Counted from the stretch's first letter, positions 57,201 through 58,102 are shown. The stretch: DNA of 64,000 nt from Bolinopsis microptera (GCF_026151205.1 NC_087073.1:17503837-17567836), one strand, 5' to 3'. Notes: a model not told the origin generated them from the sequence alone. Made by a program: numbers and translations.

Positions 57201-58102
57201 ACCTGCAGAGATTGAAATTATTCTTAGATTAAGCTTCTCTCGGAGTATCGCCTATTGTCCAACTATAGTGGCTGGATAGTCATAGAGGCTCGAAAGTTTT
57301 TGAACACATTTCGGTGTACTGACCTTGAGTTTGTAACCGAAAGCGTGCTGCAGCAGACTCGACAGTGCGTCATTGTCCGCACTGTTCCTTACAACAGCAA
57401 CACGTCCTCTCCCATCAGCAGAGTTCCGGTCCCTCAGTTGGGAACACTTTGCTGCTGCATCACTGTACGTCATCGGTTCCAGGTACAGGATGTATTTACA
57501 GTCTGAGAACAGTTTTATTAAGTGAGATTTTGTTCTAACTTCTACTAAGTTAGTGGTGCCGATCACGTCATGGTGAGTGGTTTTGACTCATGGCACTGAA
57601 TTTTGGTTAAACTGATTATTAAATTCATCAGGAGCTTTTGGGGGTTAAGTTAACGAAAATTGCAACAAGTAATTCGACATTCAGACAGAAAATCATTTGA
57701 CTGTCATTGTCAATCTGTTAGATTTGCATCCGAAATCATTTATCTTTGCCTAATATGGTTTCTTACTTGCAATTGAGTCTGATGACACGATGAACTTCGC
57801 CATAGCCGCGCCTTCTGCATGTTGTCTGGCGGGGTTAGATTATAATTTGACATTTCAAATATTTACATGTCCACGAATGATGTAATACAGAAACATGTTG
57901 AAGTTCAATTTGTCAAAAAATCTCATATTTTTACTAAATTGGGTATGTATATTCACTACAGCTGTATATCTACGTCTACAATTCTGTTCAGCGATCTACA
58001 ACCCTACCTTTTAATGTCAATCCCGCTCATATCAGCCATCTGACCGACCACCCATCCCAGGACGCTGATGCCCAGGAGGAGTGTGAGGCTCCTGTGATGC
58101 AT
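93..58102 (-). CDS. Giant secreted mosaic protein (lectin / YWTD propeller / thyroglobulin-1 / TIL), 105 exons, 3' end outside window
   Basis: Single gene assembled by chaining exons on the minus strand from an ATG at 58102-58100 to an exon ending at 93. At every one of the 104 junctions I found acceptor and donor sites (nearly all GT-AG) whose phases agree, including across the 13.9-kb intron 24595-38586. The exons sum to about 25.1 kb (about 8,360 codons). Domain order: signal peptide, 4 C-type lectin domains, about 24 six-bladed YWTD-like propeller units interrupted by 4 thyroglobulin type-1 domains, 2 lectin domains, a TIL domain and the start of a further lectin domain. No transmembrane segment is seen in the window. 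No known protein of this architecture comes to mind; nidogen pairs thyroglobulin-1 with YWTD, LRP proteins stack YWTD propellers, but neither carries lectin plus TIL. A matrix, mucus or adhesive role is inference. Individual blocks are listed separately. Exact exon edges are my reading and could shift by a few bases. Confidence 0.85.
433..846 (-). CDS. Giant gene exon 104: Pro/Glu linker and TIL cysteine-rich domain
   Basis: Phase 1 exon. After CTVSTSIDCVPNEVEM comes a linker with a PRPE repeat (12-bp period, about 620-690) and then a trypsin-inhibitor-like (TIL) domain: CSGGRRFTECGSPC, RTCDQQNVVC, QCIRRCQC, WYDNKCISAASC. Ten cysteines in this spacing fit the TIL fold, found in serine protease inhibitors and as a spacer in von Willebrand factor-like and mucin-like proteins. 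Inhibitor activity is not implied. The exon ends at a GTGAGT donor before the open frame's stop. Confidence 0.85.
620..690 (-). repeat. 12-bp coding tandem repeat (PRPE)
   Basis: About five copies of a 12-bp unit in exon 104 that encode a Pro-Glu-Pro-Arg linker in front of the TIL domain. Confidence 0.9.
1005..2714 (-). CDS. Giant gene exons 102-103: propeller unit 24 and C-type lectin domain 6
   Basis: Exons 1394-2714 (1,321 nt, the longest of the gene) and 1005-1222. Exon 102: DCIVGEDNGC, an acidic Thr/Asp linker, FIHYTAGNMFVHFDLETN, VLYYSDVENKLIGAYD, LLWVQGTGRYVRVMKG, AVFLRDGTLYQYSF, VIVYATEDRKVFVYD, another acidic linker, then the start of a lectin domain (KKYSLITAPLAFFSAQSAC, SLACPQNKAQH). 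Exon 103 completes it: VVWIGVHDMISEGTFKC and YSYPYICET. No QPD or WND motif is kept. Confidence 0.9.
2849..3554 (-). CDS. Giant gene exons 99-101: C-type lectin domain 5
   Basis: Exons 3419-3554, 3138-3246, 2849-2978. DRGLMFRVFSEKVTYYSG, FACPSNFAQNYIIAS, TWLGVTDMYKEGALRC, and a closing YSFAYACQK. It follows lectin domain 4 closely (same ACPSN segment and same exon phases 1, 2, 0, 1). The QPDN motif is absent and the WND position reads GRWEM, so calcium-dependent sugar binding is unlikely. Confidence 0.85.
3697..4236 (-). CDS. Giant gene exon 98: thyroglobulin type-1 domain 4 and acidic linker
   Basis: One 540-nt exon, phase 1 on both sides. AKCRQSEDLFNTP, PECNSDGTYAPSQC, core CMCVDPDSGLPG, last Cys in FIWDDQFDCS. 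It is followed by about 100 residues rich in Asp, Gly, Pro and Ser (DSGDDSDGSDEDK and similar) that form an acidic, probably disordered spacer before the lectin domain. Confidence 0.9.
4405..5667 (-). CDS. Giant gene exons 94-97: propeller unit 23
   Basis: Exons 5401-5667, 5092-5272, 4743-4914, 4405-4624. Motifs: YVVYTTGNTIRRVNLDNSDD opening, MIYYSAFDGEQIMKQP, SLYWVTSSGQLAGLGF, RLFWLEGTEGKFKIA, VFYFTDGNI and KLYYVAGTRLYEYSM. Phases 1, 1, 2, 0, 1, with exon layout like that of units 9-11. Confidence 0.85.
5780..6023 (-). CDS. Giant gene exon 93: thyroglobulin type-1 domain 3 with a frame break
   Basis: Reads LLTPCSTLRELHSTP, SCEDDGSFSSTQC, then the core CSCVDYLGRP. At about 5829 the frame hits a stop within two codons, while the next frame continues FYVWQDYDCDRPG, which supplies the expected last Cys and ends in phase 1, as the following exon needs. 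So the exon most likely carries one extra base. The alternative, a donor at 5828 (G|GTGACT), also gives phase 1 but would drop the sixth cysteine. Domain 4 has the matching ending FIWDDQFDCS. Confidence 0.8.
6178..7564 (-). CDS. Giant gene exons 89-92: propeller unit 22
   Basis: Exons 7063-7564, 6783-6975, 6469-6666, 6178-6263. Exon 89 starts IYRFYPATNRQVFVM, has an acidic linker with GGDKDM-type repeats related to those of exon 87, then FIIYVKDGKTFTVDMENPS and MKYFIVNGKDLYREPL. Exon 90: GVLYILLETGDIKSVDF; exon 91: VLSWLMPDGTERYTI and KYYTTTSTTIAIID; exon 92: ELHYLDGSSKRLITTF. Phases 0, 1, 2, 2, 1. Confidence 0.8.
7709..9003 (-). CDS. Giant gene exons 87-88: 18-bp-repeat linker and propeller unit 21
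   Basis: Exons 8156-9003 and 7709-7970. Exon 87: VYLLDLADKKVTYLFDL, an acidic linker made of about 18 copies of the hexad MGDKDD, then YVYVVSDGKVYKIDRNDPAD, ILYFIRGGNTLVKQDPAD, KIYYVEEMTRTLNVIN. Exon 88: ISWTVDGQLKVSNAVTP, KYYFIRGGKIYELD and GSIYLLTSQKM. Phases 0, 2, 0. The reading frame is intact through the whole repeat. Confidence 0.9.
8552..8875 (-). repeat. 18-bp coding tandem repeat (MGDKDD hexads)
   Basis: About 18 copies of an 18-bp unit inside exon 87, encoding MGDKDD with variants (MGDKDG, MVDKDD, MGDNDD). Frame is kept throughout. It makes an Asp-rich linker in front of propeller unit 21; a shorter relative (GGDKDM) precedes unit 22. Confidence 0.95.
9160..10403 (-). CDS. Giant gene exons 85-86: unit 19 end and propeller unit 20; one frame break
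   Basis: Exons 9646-10403 and 9160-9451. Exon 85: LQWTESSGDDTILYMG, IIYLRRRGSLLKIDL, FIVYGKENGEIMLAD, VVYYTAGKSLMRYLPG, KVYSVFYDSSITARNLD, then, after a break near 9804-9809, a frame with KISDVKLDRINGILYFTD. The shift falls in a GAAAAG stretch right after FIVTGM; other units read FIVTGMGSVGDL at this place. One missing base also reconciles the exon phases. Exon 86: ITWVQGSGRTTRVMKG, IIYLRDNQLKAYD and KIYFATVSGN. Confidence 0.85.
10515..11781 (-). CDS. Giant gene exons 83-84: end of unit 18, 21-bp-repeat linker, unit 19; one frame break
   Basis: Exons 11499-11781 and 10515-11367. Exon 83: FTWIEGSGRTVKLVSG, LYYFIRDGRVYEYSPQ, LIFATTNRQ. Exon 84: VISLDPETGMTTVIRE, about 16 copies of a DDMDKSG heptad, FYFYVSGGSLIKVRKDD, then after a frame break TLYYVRFNTVVKEV and IYVTDMIAGKIISYDLE. 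The break is at about 10827: the unit's conserved DDPSDRT sequence is lost by one missing base, and adding one base to the exon length is exactly what makes its phase agree with both neighbours. Confidence 0.85.
10930..11275 (-). repeat. 21-bp coding tandem repeat (DDMDKSG heptads)
   Basis: About 16 imperfect copies of a 21-bp unit inside exon 84, each encoding DDMDKSG or a close variant. Copies differ by synonymous and single amino-acid changes and all keep the frame. The tract forms an acidic, probably extended linker just before a propeller unit. Confidence 0.95.
11933..12919 (-). CDS. Giant gene exons 81-82: end of unit 17, start of unit 18
   Basis: Exons 12631-12919 and 11933-12516. Exon 81: ITWMEASETSTQIKLGN, KYYIVVNKQLVEYD, VIFSKKDGDKSQ. 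Exon 82: VMKYDPASGSYTDLL, a Gly/Asp/Glu linker (SEEDDDGKDMGE), YTYYVSNGKVIMINKEDPED, VLYYVMFNKNIVRED and VIFFTDTVKGQIEKYNM. The unit boundary inside exon 82, at the acidic linker, is the same arrangement as in exons 77, 80, 84 and 87. Confidence 0.9.
13074..14632 (-). CDS. Giant gene exons 78-80: propeller units 16 and part of 17
   Basis: Exons 14314-14632, 14029-14206, 13074-13901. Exon 78: VIYTNPDVEDSEK, YVYYNSNGALTKLNMDDPSD, LFYVVFNRAITKED. Exon 79: VIYFTDVLRGQLESINVD. Exon 80 (828 nt): LTWLEGEGSNTKLVKG, MKYYFIRQSSLKEFD, LFYATNTRVVFYDPVT, an acidic linker, then the next unit with YVYYTAGNQVIKVNQDDPTD, ILFYTMFGQNIVRETP and VLYFTDSYSGELKSYNL. Phases 0, 1, 2, 2. Confidence 0.9.
14743..15651 (-). 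CDS. Giant gene exon 77: end of unit 14, acidic linker and propeller unit 15 in one 909-nt exon
   Basis: A single open exon, phase 0 on both sides. Starts IYRYDPQSKKTVEIM (last blade of unit 14), then a Glu/Ser/Asp linker, then KYFYYISKDTLVKVNKDDPTD, VIYYIYLNRFIIRAPLD, ILYFTDSYGSIESYD, KLIWKEGSTPGDTKLIY, VYYFVRDTKVYRFTPQT and ALFTTDDNR. Nearly a whole propeller lies in one exon, whereas units 1-11 use four to six exons each. Confidence 0.9.
15792..17633 (-). CDS. Giant gene exons 74-76: propeller unit 14
   Basis: Exons 17456-17633, 16185-16377, 15792-16071. Motifs: VNKENPKDKRTIKRRN, ILFYLTEDGSIMKEPLD, VLYFTNPQRGTVEMI, KLTFTEGKGPTTKV, RKYYIVRGTTLMEFD and MIIFVSPDRK. The acceptor at 17633 (TTTTAAG) is the only one keeping phase 0 with exon 73. 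Exon 74's donor (G|GTGG) lies inside the target-site duplication of the palindromic insertion at 16.55-17.46 kb. Confidence 0.8.
16767..16840 (-). tRNA. tRNA-like sequence (pseudo-tRNA / SINE head), copy 1
   Basis: Read on the minus strand: seven-base acceptor stem with one mismatch, a perfect D stem (GCTC/GAGC) with an A-box-like TAGCTCAATTGGTAGAGC, an anticodon arm whose loop is CGCGAAA, and a perfect five-pair T stem. Position 33 is G rather than T and the T loop is not TTC-like, so this is more likely a tRNA-derived SINE head than a working tRNA. Confidence 0.6.
17329..17401 (+). tRNA. tRNA-like sequence (pseudo-tRNA / SINE head), copy 2
   Basis: Inverted copy of 16767-16840 with one change (GGATC to GAATC region). 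Same atypical anticodon loop. Part of the palindromic insertion. Confidence 0.6.
17741..19695 (-). CDS. Giant gene exons 70-73: propeller unit 13
   Basis: Exons 19485-19695, 19161-19331, 18868-19006, 17741-18016. Motifs: YMFYASGGDLIKENSKDPSD, TLYYVSSDSRIVTED, ILYYSDSLRKSIRSYSL, ALYWRDGSGTNTRLMKG, VFFLRDKNIHLLNL and IVYATENRELKQYDV. Exon 73 also carries the first strand of the next unit (YIYFKSGDNIIQ). The first acceptor has a duplicated AAG, so the start may be 19692. The 851-bp intron 18017-18867 holds a GC-rich insertion. Confidence 0.8.
18200..18830. repeat. Inserted element with a GC-rich core in intron 72
   Basis: The AT-rich intron suddenly contains about 140 bp of very GC-rich sequence at about 18540-18680, with a GGGGGGCTGCGCCCCCC palindrome and a C run. 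Weak inverted repeats flank it (TGCAGATTTCGT near 18225 and its complement near 18815, both next to an AGGTG/CACCT). No protein-coding potential. Probably a non-autonomous element; exact ends unclear. Confidence 0.4.
19859..21066 (-). CDS. Giant gene exons 67-69: propeller unit 12
   Basis: Exons 20492-21066, 20177-20296, 19859-20009. Exon 67 (575 nt) fuses what are three exons in unit 11: YIFYTTENTVYRVNKNDPDD, YMVYASYGNKIVKD, TIFYLDNRNNRIGKYDL, SLIWTEGQGTTTILRRGS and RRLYTLSGNK. Exon 68 has SLYIAYQNK; exon 69 has IFEMYPRSKTSEYV and ends in a Pro/Glu/Asp linker leading to the next unit. Confidence 0.85.
21253..22474 (-). CDS. Giant gene exons 63-66: propeller unit 11
   Basis: Exons 22235-22474, 21881-22070, 21574-21742, 21253-21466. 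Starts with an acidic linker (EDPDEEEDDSG), then YITYITGNSIIRVNKDDPSD, RVFYTRGSGVYSEPLDF, ILYYSVPSSGLIEAAD, LVWVEGIRGSRQMV, LYLILQ and KVYFIPKTSPRKVVSYD. The opening strand plus DDPSD is the diagnostic start of each unit in the 3' half of the gene. Confidence 0.85.
22601..23019 (-). CDS. Giant gene exons 61-62: thyroglobulin type-1 domain 2
   Basis: Exons 22874-23019 and 22601-22700, joined in phase 0. First half: NPCKILAEISYTPAY, a Met/Gly-rich stretch, HIPDCTEDGFFKPRQ. Second half: CREAACDCVDKMGRPLPGTQ and a last Cys in RKECVQ. This is the standard six-Cys pattern with core CDCV instead of CWCV. It is the only one of the four thyroglobulin domains in this gene with an internal intron. Confidence 0.9.
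23152..38823 (-). CDS. Giant gene exons 56-60: propeller unit 10, split by a 13.9-kb intron
   Basis: Exons 38587-38823, then 24529-24594, 24258-24423, 23918-24106, 23152-23318. Exon 56 ends in phase 1 at a GTAAGT donor after PLAFDTGN; exon 57 starts in phase 1 and continues with FIGGIGEVGPIAV, exactly the order seen in other units (..EPL.. then G.G.VG..). Other motifs: VLYFVDPGKTSIYRMPL, MVYYVDKLARTISRV, VLVYSEGKFLYKAD and KVYYRTTPLSS. The acceptor of exon 58 is uncertain: only a site four to five bases downstream of the stronger-looking AG keeps the frame. The large intron contains plus-strand nested genes. Confidence 0.75.
23540..23864. mobile_element. 325-bp MITE with about 31-bp terminal inverted repeats
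   Basis: Begins CAGTTCCACGGCTCAGTTTT and ends with its inverted complement; the inverted repeats extend about 31 bp with one mismatch. Inside, a second inverted pair (AAAACTCCGCGAAAGCAG near 23611 and its complement near 23730) and a perfect hairpin AATATTTCTCCG/CGGAGAAATATT near 23760-23788 make it strongly palindromic. It lies in an intron of the giant gene. A target-site duplication is not clear. Confidence 0.85.
24840..25570. repeat. Degenerate repeat region upstream of Ig-lectin gene A
   Basis: Recurring fragments such as GAGATTTCATGTTGCC and AGTTCCAATTAA occur near 25087, 25230 and 25510, and a GAGGCTCACC-type segment near 25035 and 25470, giving a loose period of about 440 bp. Probably an old dispersed or tandem repeat; boundaries are uncertain. 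Confidence 0.4.
25624..26466 (+). CDS. Secreted Ig + C-type lectin protein A (intronless, nested)
   Basis: A 280-residue single-exon gene in the 13.9-kb intron of the giant gene, on the opposite strand. Signal peptide MMIKFLFCLTTLVASTAG; an Ig-like domain at about 27-122 with the Cys (SLVCAAHGH), YWVKG tryptophan and DIDSYKC; a C-type lectin domain at about 125-275 with TCKDVYGVG, CWLGATDEEEEGVW, RRQPDNK (QPD motif) and KWDDSF (WND position), closing YACLC. Both calcium-site motifs are kept. No TM helix or GPI signal, so secreted. Two ATGs are adjacent (25624, 25627). A paralogue lies 1.5 kb downstream. Base composition is more GC-rich than the introns around it. Confidence 0.93.
   Translation: MMIKFLFCLTTLVASTAGYCAAKADRSVEIIMRPDPVVTVELGERVSLVCAAHGHNGMDPLVYWVKGIGPDFQEQGKRMGVTAVGKSTLFIESAEKEDIDSYKCVVQDCCTNKEIDITVEVVVPEDTCKDVYGVGHVVFGSVWTFRNWTSAVADCEAKGMEIALPKNAEENAQLQRDLEASFNTHPNAIKFAHTNWCWLGATDEEEEGVWLSSKEGELLSYYNWDRRQPDNKQAPDITYPDTQNVAGIHRGTGKWDDSFHHYKRPYACLCPNAEIAPVDQ
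26467..28013. other. Spacer between the two Ig-lectin genes
   Basis: About 1.5 kb holding the 3' UTR of gene A and the upstream region of gene B. I see no further coding sequence; small open frames here have no recognisable domain. It is part of the giant gene's intron. Confidence 0.6.
26656..26661 (+). terminator. Candidate polyadenylation signal AATAAA for Ig-lectin gene A
   Basis: First AATAAA downstream of the stop codon, about 190 bp after it. Sequence motif only. Confidence 0.45.
28014..28841 (+). CDS. Secreted Ig + C-type lectin protein B (intronless, nested)
   Basis: A 275-residue paralogue of the gene at 25624. The start is taken at 28014 (MMKELLYLVALVATVSG) rather than the in-frame ATG at 27990, because this gives the same MM-start signal peptide as gene A. 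Ig-like domain with VVCAAHGHN, YWVKGIGPD and DIDSYKC; lectin domain from TCKDVYGVGN with WLWIGAHDNTWEGTW, RKQPDNK and KWDDSF, closing YICKC. QPDN and WDD are kept, so calcium-dependent, galactose-type binding is plausible. The two copies share roughly 60% of residues by eye, so this is not a very recent duplication. Confidence 0.93.
   Translation: MMKELLYLVALVATVSGYCGKREFREMEVVMRPPPVIQVEVGGSVSVVCAAHGHNMMDPLVYWVKGIGPDHEGKGKALPGTAIGKSVFSIEEVTAEDIDSYKCVIEDCCGEPRIQIDFELVVPDETCKDVYGVGNIVFGATWSYKTWPEAVADCKSKGMEMALPENEVDNARLLHDIMISFSTHPNANKFAKENWLWIGAHDNTWEGTWQSAKKDAILTFFNWDRKQPDNKVDDLEHGESDSQNVAGIHRGSGKWDDSFMHYKRAYICKCPEPES
28889..28894 (+). terminator. Candidate polyadenylation signal AATAAA for Ig-lectin gene B
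   Basis: AATAAA 48 bp after the stop codon, at a usual distance for a short 3' UTR. Confidence 0.6.
28895..29749. other. AT-rich spacer without genes
   Basis: AT-rich sequence between the Ig-lectin pair and the LINE. A pyrimidine-rich stretch (TCC/TTT runs) sits at about 29655-29710 just before the LINE remnant. No coding sequence seen. Confidence 0.6.
29750..32413 (+). mobile_element. 5'-truncated non-LTR retrotransposon (endonuclease C-terminus + reverse transcriptase), one frameshift
   Basis: The upstream reading frame (to about 30360) carries the C-terminal half of an endonuclease/exonuclease/phosphatase domain: TAYSPTEAA, EGDMNARLG, IDYIL and LGSDHRVV. The downstream frame (30332-32413) has the reverse transcriptase: YRGISLTSIVSKTLNK, NGFRPGRST, FIDFKKAFDS, GVLQGDTLAPYLF and the catalytic FADDVAL, then YLGAWI and a C-terminal region with GSETWTL and RRMRLAGHIHRHP. 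The two frames overlap at a run of A at about 30346-30353, where a single-base slip separates them. The N-terminal half of the endonuclease is missing, as is usual for 5'-truncated LINEs. An RTE/BovB-like clade is a guess. It lies inside the giant gene's intron. Confidence 0.9.
32527..32655. repeat. Dispersed repeat X, copy 1
   Basis: About 130 bp containing TGTACATTAAGCATCA and GAAGTATTATCATGGAAATT; repeated in direct orientation at 33293-33425 with about 85-90% identity by eye. Confidence 0.7.
32650..33243. repeat. Long direct repeat Y, copy 1 (left of receptor gene)
   Basis: About 590 bp that match 37755-38320 in the same orientation, e.g. ATACCGGATTTTGGTCTTTA, CGCATGTTCGACC and GAAAGTCAAGAAAAGG. 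Many substitutions and small gaps, so the copies are not recent. No coding potential. Confidence 0.75.
33293..33425. repeat. Dispersed repeat X, copy 2
   Basis: Direct copy of 32527-32655. It ends shortly before the signal-peptide exon of the receptor gene. Confidence 0.7.
33505..37549 (+). CDS. Single-pass receptor with GCC2/GCC3 cysteine-rich ectodomain and YxxL tail (nested, two exons)
   Basis: Exon 1, 33505-33565: MLISIVLLLVGYVLIDSTSS, a clear signal peptide, ending in phase 1 at a GTAAGT donor. Exon 2, 35769-37549: TTTCAG acceptor in phase 1, so the join reads SSSGCSPGMYRG. Total about 613 residues. The ectodomain is a row of ephrin-receptor-like (GCC2/GCC3) cysteine modules with CPSG, CPAG and CPPG turns; a 282-bp tandem duplication is visible at about 36260-36820. 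TM helix at about residues 468-494 (SVVLIPVIVSIVLAVICISL...) followed by ERRKR. The tail of about 115 residues has YSDL, DLYSVPW, YNTL and YTTL. Such tails suggest SH2-dependent signalling; ligand unknown. The intron holds a LINE fragment. An ATTAAA near 37735 may serve as polyadenylation signal. Confidence 0.85.
33960..35106 (+). mobile_element. 5'-truncated LINE fragment (reverse transcriptase C-terminal part)
   Basis: An open frame of about 364 codons from 34012 that reads on upstream to about 33960. It contains YCYLGIQFSLNGSF, VKPVATYGCPIW, LKILKWILGVHKKA and, near the end, CRFCC and EDHVINECSSY, a zinc-knuckle-like Cys/His pattern seen at the C-terminus of CR1/Jockey-type LINE proteins. 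The catalytic domain is absent. It differs from the element at 29.75 kb. It lies in the intron of the receptor gene, same strand. Confidence 0.8.
36260..36820 (+). repeat. 282-bp tandem duplication in the receptor ectodomain
   Basis: The segment starting CTGCTCAGCTGGAGAGACAT recurs at 36271 and 36553 and matches over the whole unit with few differences. It encodes one block of two cysteine modules (GETWSWENSTS ... DCEVQSVSQ) twice, in frame. Confidence 0.9.
37755..38320. repeat. Long direct repeat Y, copy 2 (right of receptor gene)
   Basis: Direct copy of 32650-33243. The two copies bracket the receptor gene 33505-37549. The nature of the element is unknown; it has no clear terminal repeats. 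Confidence 0.75.
38321..38586. other. Right end of the giant gene's large intron
   Basis: AT-rich sequence between repeat Y and the donor of exon 56; nothing recognisable. Confidence 0.5.
38926..39132 (-). CDS. Giant gene exon 55: thyroglobulin type-1 domain 1
   Basis: One exon, phase 1 on both sides. It has the thyroglobulin type-1 pattern: an early Cys (QPCDLLSNLL), CDKKGRFSPRQC, the core CYCVRPDGRVIPDT and a last Cys (ALNCKR), six cysteines in all. The family core is usually CWCV; here Trp is replaced by Tyr. Thyroglobulin-1 domains often inhibit or bind cysteine or aspartic proteases, or serve as spacers in matrix proteins; which applies here cannot be told. Confidence 0.9.
39267..40508 (-). 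CDS. Giant gene exons 51-54: propeller unit 9
   Basis: Exons 40191-40508, 39901-40090, 39565-39744, 39267-39445. Motifs: YLIYTAGNKIIRINLFDPDD opening (the hallmark strand repeated in later units), MMYYTTDSDRKIVREP, VIYYLDYAKNSLMKV, MLYWIEGDEVKSLF and SLYYSADNMIHEFD. The start of the first exon was placed at 40508 because the upstream alternative acceptor runs into a stop codon. Confidence 0.8.
40717..42159 (-). CDS. Giant gene exons 46-50: propeller unit 8
   Basis: Exons 42022-42159, 41666-41760, 41395-41494, 41082-41242, 40717-40924. Motifs: TMYYFKRKGDVYQLKQE, RLIWSDPQE, a short exon GSISTIDYLLGPRRPKKI, KLIWSEGEGPYFTLFEGD and QLFYATGRKIFNFSPRSG. The acceptor of the fourth exon is purine-rich (AATTAAAAG). 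The intron beyond exon 46 contains a 40-bp tandem repeat. Confidence 0.75.
41845..41964. repeat. 40-bp tandem repeat, three copies
   Basis: Three head-to-tail copies of a 40-bp unit starting AGCAATCAATTGCCGATACC, in an intron between exons 46 and 47 of the giant gene. Confidence 0.9.
42293..43906 (-). CDS. Giant gene exons 42-45: propeller unit 7
   Basis: Exons 43804-43906, 43280-43570, 42860-43124, 42293-42473. Motifs: YAIYASDGGVGFYNMD, KLYYLSPDRKAIMMEP, TVFWADSGDKIERLS (YWTD-like), KLYWTKGDGGLERGS and TLYFQTTSG. The donor of exon 42 lies inside a 49-bp tandem duplication (separate entry). The last exon starts VMKFDLLRRD and ends in a Pro/Arg-rich linker. Confidence 0.8.
43716..43813. repeat. 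49-bp tandem duplication spanning a 5' splice site
   Basis: Two identical 49-bp copies (43716-43764 and 43765-43813). The unit contains the exon 42/intron junction, so the CACA|GTAAGA donor exists twice. Only the first, at 43804/43803, keeps the frame; reading through to the second meets a stop. Confidence 0.9.
43975..44095. repeat. Short tandem repeat (TTGTCTTAATG-type)
   Basis: Irregular copies of an 11-13-bp TTAATGTTGTC unit in the intron after exon 41 of the giant gene. Confidence 0.7.
44118..45479 (-). CDS. Giant gene exons 37-41: propeller unit 6
   Basis: Exons 45404-45479, 45121-45233, 44826-45024, 44436-44664, 44118-44280. Motifs: MYSRPNQIVKQNMNDD opening, MYYVKKTNGIKSIF, RVYWTELKKHQSVLF (YWTE), LFWIEDDNSLMRAVD, YIYVVSSDNKQLYKV and FYYYNKDAQSAKYYD. 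The last exon uses a GTACGT donor; a simple tandem repeat follows in the intron. Confidence 0.8.
45618..47300 (-). CDS. Giant gene exons 33-36: propeller unit 5
   Basis: Exons 47106-47300, 46806-46998, 46408-46687, 45618-45723. Motifs: EYHVYQEDESIVKRG opening strand, NIMYVLDGRKIVSEP, VMYWTEPNSGSIQRVNI (the closest match to canonical YWTD in the protein), RLFWSGDRQLYVGDL and KSYNLETGEIFTRV. Exon phases 1, 1, 2, 0 then 1. The 684-bp intron between 46408 and 45723 holds no supported exon. Confidence 0.8.
45724..46407. other. Intron 35 of the giant gene
   Basis: 684 bp. The part 45860-46195 is richer in GC and open in a minus-strand frame (45869-46174) and a plus-strand frame, but no splice pair links it to the neighbouring exons and no domain is recognised. 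It may be a decayed insertion. Confidence 0.5.
47599..49819 (-). CDS. Giant gene exons 27-32: propeller units 3-4
   Basis: Exons 49692-49819, 49341-49527, 48803-49191, 48489-48668, 48002-48373, 47599-47814. Motifs include YFIAPKSGYLYKRQ, LYWNEGEKMNTVIY, NRLYFIDQNTVKYID, LLFFSTKQGVFRMNLL, MIYCSDPKSGILSQMD, ALYYTDERNTLVKRL and NLYFGGDYTPSIKSY. The blade that starts at DARKVKISDNG is the longest single run of YWTD-like blades in this part (124 residues in one exon). Confidence 0.75.
49994..51553 (-). CDS. Giant gene exons 21-26: propeller unit 2
   Basis: Exons 51285-51553, 51107-51179, 50797-50983, 50488-50684, 50312-50403, 49994-50163. Blade strands include SMLYYVRGNIIYKR, KLYFLDSISNEIFRVNL, MVYWTEGKDKKA, YLYFTDADQKTLKKV and VFSYDPEARES. 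MVYWTEG is the Trp-containing blade that recurs in each unit and LYFTD is the YWTD-like motif. Confidence 0.75.
51721..53011 (-). CDS. Giant gene exons 17-20: propeller unit 1
   Basis: Exons 52794-53011, 52412-52625, 52109-52271, 51721-51838. Successive blades resemble the unit used throughout the protein: a YLTYKQGDRIYKRD opening strand, an IYYYSGNSI strand, LIWSFKEDG, and YSPVEGKIFFHV. Conservation to the YWTD consensus is weak here; membership is judged from the same exon order and phases (1, 2, 0, 1) as in later units. Confidence 0.65.
53012..53587. other. Intron 16 of the giant gene
   Basis: 576 bp of AT-rich sequence between exon 16 and exon 17; no repeat or exon recognised. Confidence 0.6.
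53588..54623 (-). CDS. Giant gene exons 13-16: C-type lectin domain 4 and short Cys linker
   Basis: Exons 54473-54623, 54152-54263, 53871-54009, 53588-53639. The lectin domain has RFIYHRGPASFWEAQSRC, the NLACPSNSKQN segment, WVGVLDYNLEGQF, EQPDN, and a closing YSFVCES. The WND-type motif is degraded (WWDQG). This subtype recurs at 3.5 kb and 1.2 kb near the C-terminus, and the following small exon (DCVEGEDGC) has a counterpart at 2.7 kb (DCIVGEDNGC), so the lectin-linker-propeller cassette exists at both ends of the protein. Confidence 0.85.
54740..55528 (-). CDS. Giant gene exons 10-12: C-type lectin domain 3
   Basis: Exons 55341-55528, 55011-55226, 54740-54875. The lectin domain runs from NRYYAYKERMTWNDAKTKC through FWIGLNDVAQEGKFVW, SQQPDN, RYWDDSDG and LPALCQC. 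QPDN and WDD are both present, so calcium-dependent sugar binding is plausible. The third exon adds a short Thr/Pro and acidic linker. Confidence 0.85.
55670..56644 (-). CDS. Giant gene exons 6-9: C-type lectin domain 2 and linker
   Basis: Exons 56460-56644, 56191-56302, 55970-56061, 55670-55841. The lectin domain runs from EHFVYSDTKVTWDQATEYC through AWIGASDNYLEGTW, SQPDN and GGWDDSF to REFVCMCEEHE. It keeps the QPDN and WDD calcium-site motifs. The segment around WIGASDN and WDDSF closely resembles the nested Ig-lectin proteins at 25.6 and 28.0 kb. The last exon continues into a Glu/Thr-rich linker that ends with PPPEC. Confidence 0.85.
56780..57502 (-). CDS. Giant gene exons 3-5: C-type lectin domain 1
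   Basis: Exons 57324-57502, 57082-57202, 56780-56890. A complete C-type lectin fold: CKYILYLEP start, the first helix with TYSDAAAKC, the WTWIGQ strand, a QPDG loop in the position of the EPN/QPD calcium-site motif, KWDDTF in the position of the WND motif and a closing FICSH. QPD-type motifs usually go with galactose-type specificity, but the missing Asn after QPD makes binding uncertain. Junction phases 1, 0, 1, 1. Confidence 0.85.
57767..58102 (-). CDS. Giant gene exons 1-2: signal peptide
   Basis: Exons 58008-58102 and 57767-57825. The first encodes MHHRSLTLLLGISVLGWVVG, a basic start followed by a leucine-rich hydrophobic core and small residues, a typical secretory signal with likely cleavage after VVG. 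This ATG was chosen because it opens the only frame that joins in phase 2 to exon 2 and then in phase 1 to the first lectin exon. Exon 2 is a short linker ending just before the first lectin cysteine. No in-frame exon was found further upstream. Confidence 0.8.
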
